NCBI RefSeq assembly: GCF_009208555.1
Contig: NZ_WFLI01000010.1
Location: 124,001 to 188,000 of the forward strand
Reading direction: 5' to 3'
Origin: Janthinobacterium violaceinigrum
Lineage (GTDB): Bacteria; Pseudomonadota; Gammaproteobacteria; Burkholderiales; Burkholderiaceae_D
DNA: 64,000 nucleotides
Shown here: one piece after another, positions 55,463 to 63,544 of the stretch
Layout of the letters: each line of letters starts with the position of its first letter
Position numbering within the stretch: position 1 is the stretch's first letter
Notes under the pieces: model-generated
The model's database searches: none
What the model was told of the DNA's origin: nothing
The model's input: the letters and a program-made list of their open reading frames with translations, nothing else
Made by a program: the position numbers and the translations under genes

Positions 55463-55490
55463 TTGCAGAGTGAAACTTCTTTGCTATACT
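55463..55490 (+). promoter_or_regulatory. promoter of the first tRNA-Ala
   Basis: TTGCAG (55463-55468), 16-bp spacer, TATACT (55485-55490), 17 bp before the mature tRNA 5' end. Confidence 0.75.
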
Positions 55491-55507
55491 CTTGTTTCTG
55501 CACCAAC

Positions 55508-55583
<76 letters not shown>

Positions 55584-55650
55584 GCAGCAAAATCGCAGTC
55601 AGGTTTTGTTAGTCGTTGAAGTGGTGCAGTTGTTGTTTGGAAGTTCCGCG

Positions 55651-55726
55651 GTCCCCATCGTCTAGAGGCCTAGGACATCACCCTTTCACGGTGAGTACAG
55701 GGGTTCGAATCCCCTTGGGGACGCCA
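55651..55726 (+). tRNA. tRNA-Glu (UUC)
   Basis: 76 nt, complete cloverleaf. Acceptor GTCCCCA/TGGGGAC, anticodon loop CTTTCAC giving TTC, encoded GCCA end. First of five identical copies in the window. Confidence 0.97.
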
Positions 55727-55822
55727 GGTAGTTGTGGTATAGTAGTGGCAGTTGTTTGTACTGATTGTTGTAAGTTCAGGCCGGTAAAAAACGGGTTCTG
55801 GATGGAAAGCAAGTAGTGGAAC

Positions 55823-55846
55823 AAAGTCGCCAAGTGCGGCTTTTAT
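55823..55846 (+). terminator. hairpin after first tRNA pair
   Basis: AAAGTCGC ... GCGGCTTT with a T-rich tail. It is the same family of hairpin that recurs after each tRNA-Ala copy downstream. Confidence 0.6.
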
Positions 55847-55860
55847 TATTTCTGCGCCCG

Positions 55861-55936
<76 letters not shown>

Positions 55937-55974
55937 ACAGCGCAGAAGTAAAGTGGTAAAACTGTAGTACCGAG

Positions 55975-56050
55975 GTCCCCATCGTCTAGAGGCCTAGGAC
56001 ATCACCCTTTCACGGTGAGTACAGGGGTTCGAATCCCCTTGGGGACGCCA
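55975..56050 (+). tRNA. tRNA-Glu (UUC), second copy
   Basis: Identical to the copy at 55651, with CCA encoded. Confidence 0.97.
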
Positions 56051-56099
56051 GTTCAGTCTGGTGTTGTGGTTGTAAGAAGTAGCAGTGTTTCTGCGCCCG

Positions 56100-56175
<76 letters not shown>

Positions 56176-56200
56176 ACAGCGCAGAACTCACATGGTAATC

Positions 56201-56226
56201 AAAGTCGCCTCGAGCGGCTTTTTTTA
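56201..56226 (+). terminator. repeated tRNA-array terminator, copy 1
   Basis: AAAGTCGC and GCGGCTTT stem around CTCGA (one G-U pair), then Ts. Confidence 0.8.
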
Positions 56227-56254
56227 TGCCTGGAATATTTCCGCCATACCCCTC

Positions 56255-56331
56255 GGGGAATATGACTAAGCTGTTAGTGTGCTTGCATGGCATGCAAGAG
56301 GTCAACGGTTCGATCCCGCTTACCTCCACCA
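56255..56331 (+). pseudogene. degenerate tRNA-Ala (GGC)
   Basis: The 3' two thirds, from the anticodon arm to CCA, are nearly identical to tRNA-Ala(GGC). The 5' part is decayed: GGGGAATATG in place of GGGGGTATAG, and AAGCTGTTAGTGTG in place of CAGCTGGGAGAGCG. The D-arm cannot form. Confidence 0.85.
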
Positions 56332-56356
56332 GCAGCGCAGAAATTACATGGTAATC

Positions 56357-56382
56357 AAAGTCGCCTCGAGCGGCTTTTTTTT
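56357..56382 (+). terminator. repeated tRNA-array terminator, copy 2
   Basis: Same AAAGTCGC/GCGGCTTT hairpin and T-run as copy 1, at the same distance after the pseudogene. Confidence 0.75.
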
Positions 56383-56411
56383 ATGTCTGGAATATTTCCG
56401 CCATACCCCTC

Positions 56412-56488
56412 GGGGAATATGGCTAAGCTGTTAGTGTGCTTGCATGGCATGCAAGAGGTCAGCTATTCGATCCCGCTTGCCTCCACCA
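56412..56488 (+). pseudogene. second degenerate tRNA-Ala (GGC)
   Basis: It shares the decayed 5' half of the copy at 56255, so it derives from it by duplication. It also has further changes in the T-arm (AGCTA for AGCGG) and acceptor (TTGCCTCC for TTACCTCC). Confidence 0.85.
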
Positions 56489-56521
56489 ACAGCGCAGAAA
56501 CGGGTAGGTAGTCAATAAATC

Positions 56522-56547
56522 AAAGTCGCCTCGAGCGGCTTTTTTTA
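56522..56547 (+). terminator. repeated tRNA-array terminator, copy 3
   Basis: AAAGTCGC/GCGGCTTT hairpin with T-run, following the second pseudogene. Confidence 0.75.
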
Positions 56548-56737
56548 TTTGAGTCAGCGATTTCTGCGCAAAATGTCGGAGTTAGCTCCCGCAAACCTCC
56601 AGCAACAGCGCAAAACGGGTCGTGAATAAATCAAAGTCGCCTTGAGCGGCTTTTTTATTTCCGGTGCATTTCCGTCAACCTCCGCCAATGGCATCCAAGT
56701 CACACGATATTCAACGTCGCCCCGCGCGGTTTTTTTT
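56548..56737 (+). repeat. tRNA-Ala 3'-end remnants with two more terminator copies
   Basis: No gene is seen here. AGCTCCCGCAAACCTCCAGC (about 56584-56603) and CGTCAACCTCCGCCAA (about 56670-56685) are progressively weaker matches to the tRNA-Ala 3' end and trailer. Each is followed by another hairpin of the same family (56633-56656 and about 56713-56737). The stretch to 56856 is otherwise plain promoter/leader sequence for the next gene. Confidence 0.65.
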
Positions 56738-56856
56738 GTTTCTATTGGTTGCTTGGCTATAACTGACAGTGATTTGCGGAGCGGTTAAAGTTGGCAGGCA
56801 GGTTCAATTTTGCATGACCTGCCATTAAAAATGGACCATTACATTCAGGAGACAGG

Positions 56857-57933
56857 ATGCACCGCGTATTTGCCAGTTTTTTTCTTGCTGCCATCATGCA
56901 CGTTCCCGCACATGCGGAGGCGCCCCTTGCGGCGAAATTCGACCCCGGTGCGCTGAAGTTGCAAAAGGGGCCGTTCAATGACGTGCTGGTGCTCGGTTCG
57001 CCCCATTTGGCGCAATTGCCAAAATCGTTTGATCCGTCTCAATTGAGCTTGCTCAACGAGCGCCTGGCGGGCTGGCGGCCGGACGCGATTGCGATCGAGG
57101 CGCTTTCCGGCTTGCAATGCGCTTACTTGCGCGCCTATCCGCAGCGCTATGGCGATACGGTGAAAACCTATTGCCATGACACTGCTGTCGCGCGGGCCGC
57201 CACGGGGCTCGATGTGGTGGCGGCCACGGCGCAGGCGCAGAGTTTACTGGCTGCCTGGCCGGCGGCGCCATCCGCCGCCCAGCGGCGCACATTGGCTTCC
57301 CTGTTCCTGGCCGGCGGCGAGCGTGCATCGGCGCTGGTGCAATGGCTGCGCCTGCCTGCGGAAGAGCGGCGCGCCGGCGACGGCCTGAGCGAACCCCTGG
57401 TCGCGGACCTCAATTCCCTGCGGGAGGAGCGCAACGAGGATTATCAAATTGCTGCCGTGCTGGCGGCGAAGAGCGGGCACGAGCGGGTGTATGGCATGGA
57501 TGACCACACGGCCGATATGCCTGTTGCCGATGTGAAGGCGTATGCCAAGGCGATCAGGGCGGCCTGGGATAATCCCTTTTCGGCGGAGCGCAAGCGCATC
57601 CACGCCGGGTTTGAAGGGCAATTGACTACGCCGGCCGGCGTGCTGGCGATCTACCGCGCCTATAACGGACGCGCGGAGGCGGATCTGGCAGTTCGTGGCG
57701 ATTTTGGTGCGGCGCTGGAAGAGCCGTCGCCACAGCGTTATGGCCGCAACTACGTGGCCTCCTGGGAAGTGCGTAACTTGCGCATGGCATCGAACATCCG
57801 CGAAATCATGGCGGCGCGCCCGGGTATGCGCACCCTGGTCATCGTCGGCGCCTCCCACAAGGGTTATCTGGAGGCGTATCTGGGGCAGATGCATGACGTG
57901 CGCATCGCCAGTACGGACGATATCTTGCGTTAA
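56857..57933 (+). CDS. exported DUF5694-like protein
   Basis: 358 residues with a signal peptide (MHRVFASFFLAAIMHVPAHA). The mature protein shows VLVLGSPHLAQ, DAIAIEALSG, LREERNEDY, VYGMDDHTAD and a C-terminal TLVIVGASHKGYLEAYL. These acidic and His motifs match my memory of the DUF5694/TraB-like group, possibly metal-dependent hydrolases; function unproven. AGGAGA ribosome-binding site. It separates the Ala/Glu tRNA block from the Glu-only block and ends in its own terminator. Confidence 0.75.
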   Translation: MHRVFASFFLAAIMHVPAHAEAPLAAKFDPGALKLQKGPFNDVLVLGSPHLAQLPKSFDPSQLSLLNERLAGWRPDAIAIEALSGLQCAYLRAYPQRYGDTVKTYCHDTAVARAATGLDVVAATAQAQSLLAAWPAAPSAAQRRTLASLFLAGGERASALVQWLRLPAEERRAGDGLSEPLVADLNSLREERNEDYQIAAVLAAKSGHERVYGMDDHTADMPVADVKAYAKAIRAAWDNPFSAERKRIHAGFEGQLTTPAGVLAIYRAYNGRAEADLAVRGDFGAALEEPSPQRYGRNYVASWEVRNLRMASNIREIMAARPGMRTLVIVGASHKGYLEAYLGQMHDVRIASTDDILR

Positions 57934-57945
57934 TGAATGCTTTTG

Positions 57946-57972
57946 CCGCGCCAGGCGGTTGGCGCGGTTTTT
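57946..57972 (+). terminator. intrinsic terminator after the DUF5694-like gene
   Basis: CCGCGCCA (57946-57953) pairs with TGGCGCGG (57960-57967), then five Ts. Confidence 0.85.
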
Positions 57973-58073
57973 CCTGCGTACTTGGCGTGCCGCCGCTTCC
58001 ATATCTTCCTGCCATCATCCTGTCCCCATAGGGAGCGATGATTCAAATAAGGCGGAAAAAAGAAGGCCAGCAG

Positions 58074-58102
58074 TTGATTTCGTGAATCGCTTCGTGTTAA
58101 AC
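58074..58102 (+). promoter_or_regulatory. candidate promoter of the tRNA-Glu block
   Basis: TTGATT (58074-58079), 17-bp spacer, TTAAAC (58097-58102) followed by a GC-rich discriminator CGCGCACGC. The -10 match is weak. Confidence 0.4.
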
Positions 58103-58174
58103 TTCGCGCACGCTTTTTTGAGGGGCTAAGCAAAGCCTTCAACGAAGAGTCCGCTGAGAGTAAAACCAGCACAG

Positions 58175-58250
58175 GTCCCCATCGTCTAGAGGCCTAGGAC
58201 ATCACCCTTTCACGGTGAGTACAGGGGTTCGAATCCCCTTGGGGACGCCA
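58175..58250 (+). tRNA. tRNA-Glu (UUC), third copy
   Basis: Identical to the other tRNA-Glu copies, with CCA encoded. Confidence 0.97.
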
Positions 58251-58374
58251 GGATTTAGTTGTAAAGCAAGAGTGCAGTGCTGAACGGGCCTGACAAGTCA
58301 GGCTTTTTTTGTTTCTGCAATATTGCTGCAGTACCGGGTCAGGATGCGAAATAGTGCATTCAGGACAGATTTCT

Positions 58375-58450
58375 GTCCCCATCGTCTAGAGGCCTAGGAC
58401 ATCACCCTTTCACGGTGAGTACAGGGGTTCGAATCCCCTTGGGGACGCCA
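58375..58450 (+). tRNA. tRNA-Glu (UUC), fourth copy
   Basis: Identical cloverleaf. The leader GGACAGATTTCT is shared with the next copy. Confidence 0.97.
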
Positions 58451-58507
58451 GATTCGCAAGTAGTAACAGGTCGGGATGCAAAGCAGCGCATCCAGGACAG
58501 ATTTTCT

Positions 58508-58583
58508 GTCCCCATCGTCTAGAGGCCTAGGACATCACCCTTTCACGGTGAGTACAGGGGTTCGAATCCCCTTGGGGACGCCA
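58508..58583 (+). tRNA. tRNA-Glu (UUC), fifth copy
   Basis: Identical cloverleaf, 133 bp after the fourth, with a similar ~40-bp leader. The pair is a tandem duplication. Confidence 0.97.
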
Positions 58584-58603
58584 GACCGGCTGAATCAGCC
58601 AAC

Positions 58604-58636
58604 AAAAAAGCCGCCTGGTAACAGTGCGGCTTTTTT
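58604..58636 (+). terminator. terminator of the tRNA-Glu block
   Basis: AAAAAAGCCGC (58604-58614) pairs with GCGGCTTTTTT (58626-58636). Confidence 0.88.
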
Positions 58637-58683
58637 GTTGTTTGCCAGCATGCCAACTTTCCCCTTCTTTTTTTTGCCTGCCC

Positions 58684-59853
58684 ATGCCATTACCTAGCGA
58701 TCGCGCACCATCTTTGGCCATCTTCTGTAAAGTCGTCGACAACTACGGCGATATCGGCATTTGCTGGCGGTTGGCGCGGCAGTTGAGCTGCGAGCACGGC
58801 GTGGCCGTGACCCTGTGGGTCGACGATTTGCCGAGCTTCCGGCGCATTTGCCCCGCGATCGACGTGGCGGCGGAGTTGCAGCAGGCGTCCGGCGTCACGG
58901 TGCGCCACTGGCGCGGCCAGGATGGCGTGTTTGCGCCCGCCGATGTCGCCGATATCGTCATCGAGTTTTTTGCCTGCGACATTCCGCCCGGCTATATCGC
59001 CGCCATGGCGCAGTGCGCGCCGCAGCCGGTGTGGCTGAACCTGGAAGGCTTGACGGCGGAAGAGTGGGTCGAGGGCTGCCACGCGCTGACCTCGCCGCGC
59101 CACGGCATGATCAAGCATTTCTTCTTTCCCGGCTTCACGGACAAGACGGGCGGCTTGCTGCGCGAAGCGGCGCTGGACGAAAAAAGGCTGGCATTCCAGG
59201 CCGATACGGGGGCCATGGCGGCATTCCTGGGGCAATTCGGCGTAACTGCGGCGCAGATGTCTGCCTTGAAGGTATCGCTGTTCTGCTACCCGTCCGCCCC
59301 CGCTGCCGAGCTGTTTTCCGTATGGCAGGCGGGTAGCGAACCCGTGACGTGCCTGGTGCCGGAAGGCGTCGCGTTCGATGCCGTTCAGGCATTTATCGGC
59401 GACGATGCGGCTGTCGCCGGGGCGGCGCGCACGCGCGGCGCGCTTACCGTGCGCGTGCTGCCGTTCGTGCCGCAAGACGATTACGACCGCCTGCTGTGGG
59501 CGTGCGACGTCAATCTCGTGCGCGGCGAAGACTCGTTCGTGCGCGCGCAATGGGCGGGCCAGCCTTTTCTCTGGCATATCTACCTGCAGGATGAAAACTT
59601 GCACCACGTGAAATTGCGCGCCTTCCTGCAGCGCTATGCGGTGGACGGGGAGGGGCCCATAGCCAGCCTCGTGCAGGCGGCCCTGGCCTGGAATGGCGCC
59701 AGCGCGGACGCCATGCCGTGGGCGCAGCTGTGGCCCGCATTGCGGGCCGATCTGCCGCGCATCCGGGCACGGGCGCAGGCTTGGCAGCAGCAGATGCAGG
59801 CTCATGGTGATCTGGCAAGTAACCTGCTGGCGTTCGCTGGCGCGACGAGATAG
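58684..59853 (+). CDS. earP: EarP, EF-P arginine rhamnosyltransferase
   Basis: 389 residues from [11 protein letters not shown]. An inverting GT-B glycosyltransferase that moves rhamnose from dTDP-L-rhamnose to Arg32 of EF-P. The two catalytic aspartates are at Asp19 and Asp23 ([15 protein letters not shown], corresponding to Asp13/Asp17 of Pseudomonas EarP). The nucleotide-sugar Glu lies in [16 protein letters not shown]. efp follows on the same strand after 136 bp, and its product has Arg32. The frame opens at 58624, but that lies inside the preceding terminator. Confidence 0.95.
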   Translation: MPLPSDRAPSLAIFCKVVDNYGDIGICWRLARQLSCEHGVAVTLWVDDLPSFRRICPAIDVAAELQQASGVTVRHWRGQDGVFAPADVADIVIEFFACDIPPGYIAAMAQCAPQPVWLNLEGLTAEEWVEGCHALTSPRHGMIKHFFFPGFTDKTGGLLREAALDEKRLAFQADTGAMAAFLGQFGVTAAQMSALKVSLFCYPSAPAAELFSVWQAGSEPVTCLVPEGVAFDAVQAFIGDDAAVAGAARTRGALTVRVLPFVPQDDYDRLLWACDVNLVRGEDSFVRAQWAGQPFLWHIYLQDENLHHVKLRAFLQRYAVDGEGPIASLVQAALAWNGASADAMPWAQLWPALRADLPRIRARAQAWQQQMQAHGDLASNLLAFAGATR

Positions 59854-59989
59854 GCGCTTGCCCAAAATTAAGGTAAAATGCCCGGTTATTTCTAACGTAT
59901 TTTTAACCGATCAAACGCAAGCTTGCGGCGCCGATGGCGCACAGGCGGCAGATGGTCTTCATGCAACCCCACTTTTTACGTACATTCCT

Positions 59990-60565
59990 ATGAAACCCGC
60001 AAAAGAAATTCGTGTTGGCAATATCATCATGGTCGACAGCAAGCCAATGATCGTGTTGCGTTCTGATGTCAACGGTTCGAGCCGCACGGGCTTCACCTAC
60101 AAATGGAAGATGAAAAATCTTCTGACGAACACCCCGATGGAAAACGTGTTCCGCGGCGACGACAAGTTTGACGTTGTTGTTCTGGATAAAAAGCCAGTGA
60201 CGTATTCGTACTTCGCCGACCCGCTGTTCGTCTTCATGGACGCCGAGTACAACCAGTACGAAATCGAAGAAGAAAACCTGGGCGAAGCGCTGAACTACCT
60301 GAAAGATGGCATGGAATGCGAAGCCATTTTCTACGACGGCAAGGCTATCTCCGTTGAACTGCCTACGACCATCGCCCGTCAAGTGGTGTACTCGGAGCCA
60401 GCGGTCAAGGGCAACACGTCGGGCAACGTCCTGAAAGAAGCCAAGATCGAAAACGCCATCGACGCGCACCGCCACACCGTGCAAGTGCCGCTGTTCGTGG
60501 CACAGGACGACGTCATCGAAATCGACACCCGTACCAACGAATACAAGCGTGTCGTACGCAACTGA
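59990..60565 (+). CDS. efp: elongation factor P (Arg32 type)
   Basis: 191 residues in three beta-barrel domains. It relieves ribosome stalling at polyproline. The modified-loop sequence is NGSSRTGF with Arg at position 32, the residue rhamnosylated by EarP, in place of the Lys34 of E. coli EF-P. C-terminal domain: [23 protein letters not shown]. The frame is open far upstream, but [10 protein letters not shown] is the family N-terminus. Ended by a strong terminator. Confidence 0.98.
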   Translation: MKPAKEIRVGNIIMVDSKPMIVLRSDVNGSSRTGFTYKWKMKNLLTNTPMENVFRGDDKFDVVVLDKKPVTYSYFADPLFVFMDAEYNQYEIEEENLGEALNYLKDGMECEAIFYDGKAISVELPTTIARQVVYSEPAVKGNTSGNVLKEAKIENAIDAHRHTVQVPLFVAQDDVIEIDTRTNEYKRVVRN

Positions 60566-60639
60566 TAGATCGCCACACTGCGCGGTTCGCAGGGTCCGGC
60601 ATACGCCGGCCTGGCTTGCTCCAGTGTTCGACCATCAAG

Positions 60640-60669
60640 AAACGCTGCCTTCGGGCAGCGTTTTTTTTT
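60640..60669 (+). terminator. intrinsic terminator of efp
   Basis: AAACGCTGCC (60640-60649), TTCG loop, GGCAGCGTTT (60654-60663), then Ts. Confidence 0.93.
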
Positions 60670-60772
60670 GCTTAAAAAATAATTCCATTCAACAACAATT
60701 GAGTTGCAAGGACTGCTATGCTATGGCTGGCACATTGTTGCGCTAGAAACATTGAAGTTCCCTGGAGATACT

Positions 60773-61951
60773 ATGCAGCGTAGTCACATGTTGCGCAATG
60801 GCGCGTACCGGGGCGTGACGCCTGCCGCGGCCACGCCGGCACGCGTGTCGCGTCCAGTGCTGGCCCGTGCCACGGCGCCAGCCAGCCCCATGGCCCATCT
60901 GCTCGATGCCGGCGTGTTGCCGCAACAGCAGATGATGCAGGCAGGCAAGCTCAGTTCCCATGCGCTGACGTCGCAGTATTTGGCACGTATCCGCTCGCTG
61001 TCGAGCACGGGCGCGCGTGCCTATCCCGGCATTGAAATCAATCCCGATGCACTGAAAATTGCCCTGGAAATGGACCGCGAGCGCCAGGTGCACAAGGTGC
61101 GCGGCCCCTTGCATGGCATCCCCATCGTCTTGCGCGACAATATTGCCACGGGCGACCGCATGAAGACGCGCACGCAGGCGCCCCTGGCCACGCAGGCCAG
61201 CTGCGATTCCTTTGTTGCCGCACGCTTGCGCGCGGCCGGCGCCGTCATCATCGGCAAAAGCAATCTGCGCCAGTGGGCCGCCGTCAGCGTGCCGCATGCC
61301 AGTGCCAGCTGGGCCGGGCTGACCATCCTGGCCGTGGACAGTGCGGCGGACGGTTCCATCGTCGCGCCGGCTTCACACTGCGGCCTGGTGGCCATCAAGC
61401 CCACGGGCAGGGCCGCGGCGGGGCAGGGCGCAGAGCCGGCCACGGCCGGGCCGATGGCGCCCAGCGTGCGCGAGGCGGCCTGGCTGCTCGCCGCCCTGAC
61501 GGGCGAACGCCTGGCCGATGGTGCGGTGCTCGATGCCGCCGGCTTGCATGGGCGCCGCATCGGCGTGGCGCGCAGCCTGTTCGGCGCGTGCGCGGAAACC
61601 GATGCCGTGATCGAACAAGCGCTGCTGGTGTTGCGCGAACAGGGCGCCGAACTGATCGAGCCGCCGTCCGCCTCCGAGCCCGGCGGCATCGAGGCCTTGC
61701 TGCGCGTGCATGCGCTCGATGCGCTGGTGGGGCCCACTTGCCATGGCGTAGCGCAGGCGCAGTCCGCCTTGCCGCATATCACGGTGCCGGCCGGCGTGGT
61801 CCACGGCCTGCCCGTCGGCTTGTCCTTCATCGGCCCGGCGCATGGTGAAATGCCCCTCATTGCGATGGCATATGCGTATGAACAGGCGACCTTGCACCGG
61901 CGCACGCCGGCGCTGCCGTCAAGCATCACCCTGGCGCTGCGTCAGCCATGA
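60773..61951 (+). CDS. amidase-signature family protein, degenerate active site
   Basis: 392 residues from MQRSHMLRNG (GGAGA ribosome-binding site). Amidase-signature homology: PLHGIPIVLRDNIATGDRM, AAGAVIIGKSNLRQWA, DGSIVAPASHCGLVAIKPT, AGPMAPSVREAAWLLAALTG, ITVPAGVVHGLPVGLSFIG. Two of the Ser-cisSer-Lys catalytic residues are lost. The lysine of the LLKDNI motif is Arg, and the Gly/Ser-rich GSSSGS segment with the cis-Ser is absent between NLRQWA and DGSI. Only the nucleophile-type Ser in DGSI remains. Length is ~100 below the family norm. The frame is intact, so it is probably expressed as a pseudoenzyme rather than being a fresh pseudogene. Confidence 0.8.
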   Translation: MQRSHMLRNGAYRGVTPAAATPARVSRPVLARATAPASPMAHLLDAGVLPQQQMMQAGKLSSHALTSQYLARIRSLSSTGARAYPGIEINPDALKIALEMDRERQVHKVRGPLHGIPIVLRDNIATGDRMKTRTQAPLATQASCDSFVAARLRAAGAVIIGKSNLRQWAAVSVPHASASWAGLTILAVDSAADGSIVAPASHCGLVAIKPTGRAAAGQGAEPATAGPMAPSVREAAWLLAALTGERLADGAVLDAAGLHGRRIGVARSLFGACAETDAVIEQALLVLREQGAELIEPPSASEPGGIEALLRVHALDALVGPTCHGVAQAQSALPHITVPAGVVHGLPVGLSFIGPAHGEMPLIAMAYAYEQATLHRRTPALPSSITLALRQP

Positions 61952-61979
61952 CCATTCTTTTCGTTTTCCTTTGATAACT

Positions 61980-62390
61980 ATGCTTGCAACCTTGCTGCTG
62001 AGCGCGGCCATCGCCGCCACCCCGACTCCTTTCGATGCCGCGCAACTGTCCGGCAGCTGGTCCGACAGCGTCAATACGAGCAGTGTGTGCGAAGAAGCGC
62101 GGCACTTTACGCGCATGCAGCTGTCTGACGATCATCAGCGACTGGCGATCTTCAGCGACCGCACCTGGAAAAGCAAGCTGGGTGAAACCAACCGCTTTGC
62201 CGCCACGGTGGTGGCGGAAACGGAGCGCAGCCTGACTTTACGCTATGACAATGAAACCCGCCTCAATGCCGCTGGCAAGCTGGTGGAATGGCAGTTGATC
62301 ATCGTCGCGCCCGGCGTGTACCGCTGGCGCGAGACGGGCTGGGCGGAAGGCAAGGTCAACGGGGTCGTCGGCATTCGCTGCTCTCCGTGA
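61980..62390 (+). CDS. small exported protein, unknown
   Basis: 136 residues from MLATLLLSAAIAATP, a short signal peptide. The mature part has LSGSWSDS near its start and a beta-rich pattern (RFAATVVAETERSLTLRYD, GVYRWRETGW), suggesting a small lipocalin-like barrel, with one Cys near each end (VCEEA, IRCSP). No family recognised. 28 bp after the amidase-like gene, possibly cotranscribed. Confidence 0.6.
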   Translation: MLATLLLSAAIAATPTPFDAAQLSGSWSDSVNTSSVCEEARHFTRMQLSDDHQRLAIFSDRTWKSKLGETNRFAATVVAETERSLTLRYDNETRLNAAGKLVEWQLIIVAPGVYRWRETGWAEGKVNGVVGIRCSP

Positions 62391-62455
62391 TGCCGTTGCG
62401 CAAGCATGCCATTCTGCTATGCTGCCCCCATTATTCGATGTTTTTAGGAGTTTTC

Positions 62456-62914
62456 ATGTCCGTACGTTTGCTGCTGCCCCTGTTCCTGGGCGCTGCCGTG
62501 GCGCTGGCCGCCGTGCCGGCGCACGCCCGCACGCCCAAACTGTCGCTGATCGAACAAGCGCAAAGCTGCGATGGGGGCCACACTTGCCCGTATTTCCCCG
62601 ACGCCTACAAGGCCGATTACGCTTTTCGCAATGCCTTCAACGTGGGCTTGAAAAAGGCTGGCCTGAAGCGCCAGCGCTGGGTGCCGAATGGCGTGGCCAG
62701 CCCGCTCAAGCCCGTCGAGATCGACGGCAAGGCACGCCTGCTGAGCAGTGTCTGCGAGCCGCACAATTGCGGCCACCGCTACAGCATCCTGTACGACCCG
62801 GCCGAGCGCAGCATGACGGGCGTGTATGTGGGCAGCGATGGCAAGGGGGGCTCGCGCACCGTGTACTTCGGCGAGCCCAGCATCGCCGAAGCCGATTTGC
62901 TGCTCAAGAACTGA
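62456..62914 (+). CDS. Ivy-like inhibitor of vertebrate lysozyme
   Basis: 152 residues with a signal peptide (to about AHA-RT, residue 25). The key feature is the disulphide-closed loop C100-EPHN-C105, corresponding to the CKPHDC loop by which Ivy blocks the active site of C-type lysozyme. Following GHRYSILYDPAERSMTGVYV matches the Ivy beta-sheet, and the earlier YAFRNAFNVGLKKAGLKRQRW aligns with Ivy's N-terminal helices. A second Cys pair (SCDGGHTC) is extra. Periplasmic; would protect peptidoglycan from host or competitor lysozyme. AGGAG ribosome-binding site. Confidence 0.75.
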   Translation: MSVRLLLPLFLGAAVALAAVPAHARTPKLSLIEQAQSCDGGHTCPYFPDAYKADYAFRNAFNVGLKKAGLKRQRWVPNGVASPLKPVEIDGKARLLSSVCEPHNCGHRYSILYDPAERSMTGVYVGSDGKGGSRTVYFGEPSIAEADLLLKN

Positions 62915-63324
62915 TGCACGCGCCGCTGCGCATTTCCAGCGAGCGCGACGCGCTGGATCTCCCCATGATCCACCGCTACCTGAGCGAGCAATCGTACTGG
63001 AAGCGGGGCGTGACGCTGGAGACGGTGCGCAAGGGTATCGCCAACGCGCTTTGTTTCGGCGGCTATGTGGATGGCCAGCAAGTGGCGTTTGCCAGGGTCA
63101 TCACCGATTACACGGATTTTGCCTATCTGCGCGACGTGTTTGTGCTGCCGCAATACCAGGGGCGCGGCTATGGCAAGCAGATGGTGGCTGCCGTGCTGGG
63201 CGACGCGCGTTTGCGCGATGTCGCCTGGATGCTGGGCACCGATGACGCGCATGGCCTGTATGCAAGCTTTGGTTTTGCGCCGCTGGAGGCGCCGCACAAG
63301 TACATGCGCCGTCCCGCGCCATAG
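62914..63324 (+). CDS. GNAT-family acetyltransferase
   Basis: 136 residues. The start codon overlaps the stop of the Ivy-like gene (TGATG), so the two are coupled. GNAT motif A is intact: YLRDVFVLPQYQGRGYGKQMVAAVL (QGRGYG acetyl-CoA loop at about residues 85-90), then DAHGLYASFGFAPLE. Small soluble N-acetyltransferase; substrate unknown. Confidence 0.88.
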   Translation: MHAPLRISSERDALDLPMIHRYLSEQSYWKRGVTLETVRKGIANALCFGGYVDGQQVAFARVITDYTDFAYLRDVFVLPQYQGRGYGKQMVAAVLGDARLRDVAWMLGTDDAHGLYASFGFAPLEAPHKYMRRPAP

Positions 63325-63393
63325 GAATTATCAAAACAACCTTTTTGTGTCAAGAGAACTATTAACATTATTGTACGCAATAGTGTTGCATTG

Positions 63394-63414
63394 ATAATGA
63401 CAACATGTCATTAT
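63394..63414. promoter_or_regulatory. 21-bp palindrome upstream of aqpZ
   Basis: ATAATGACA (63394-63402) and its exact reverse complement TGTCATTAT (63406-63414) around ACA, 130 bp before the aqpZ ATG. The half sites resemble Fur-box halves but the centre is wrong, so another dimeric regulator is likely. The rest of 63325-63544 holds no gene. Confidence 0.55.
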
Positions 63415-63544
63415 GCGCGCTCTGCAGCGTGCGGTGCGTTGTTGGTGCTGTACTTTGCCATCGCCCTCGGGCGCGGGCAAAGGTGGTGAGCGGTCCGATT
63501 GGTCGTCCCTGGCACGTTTTCTCGTCACTTTAAAGGAATACATC

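Noticed and set aside
60728..60742. TGGCACATTGTTGCG as a sigma-54 promoter before the amidase-like gene
   Set aside because: The GG-to-GC spacing is one base short of the strict 10-bp requirement, and no enhancer-binding regulator is near.
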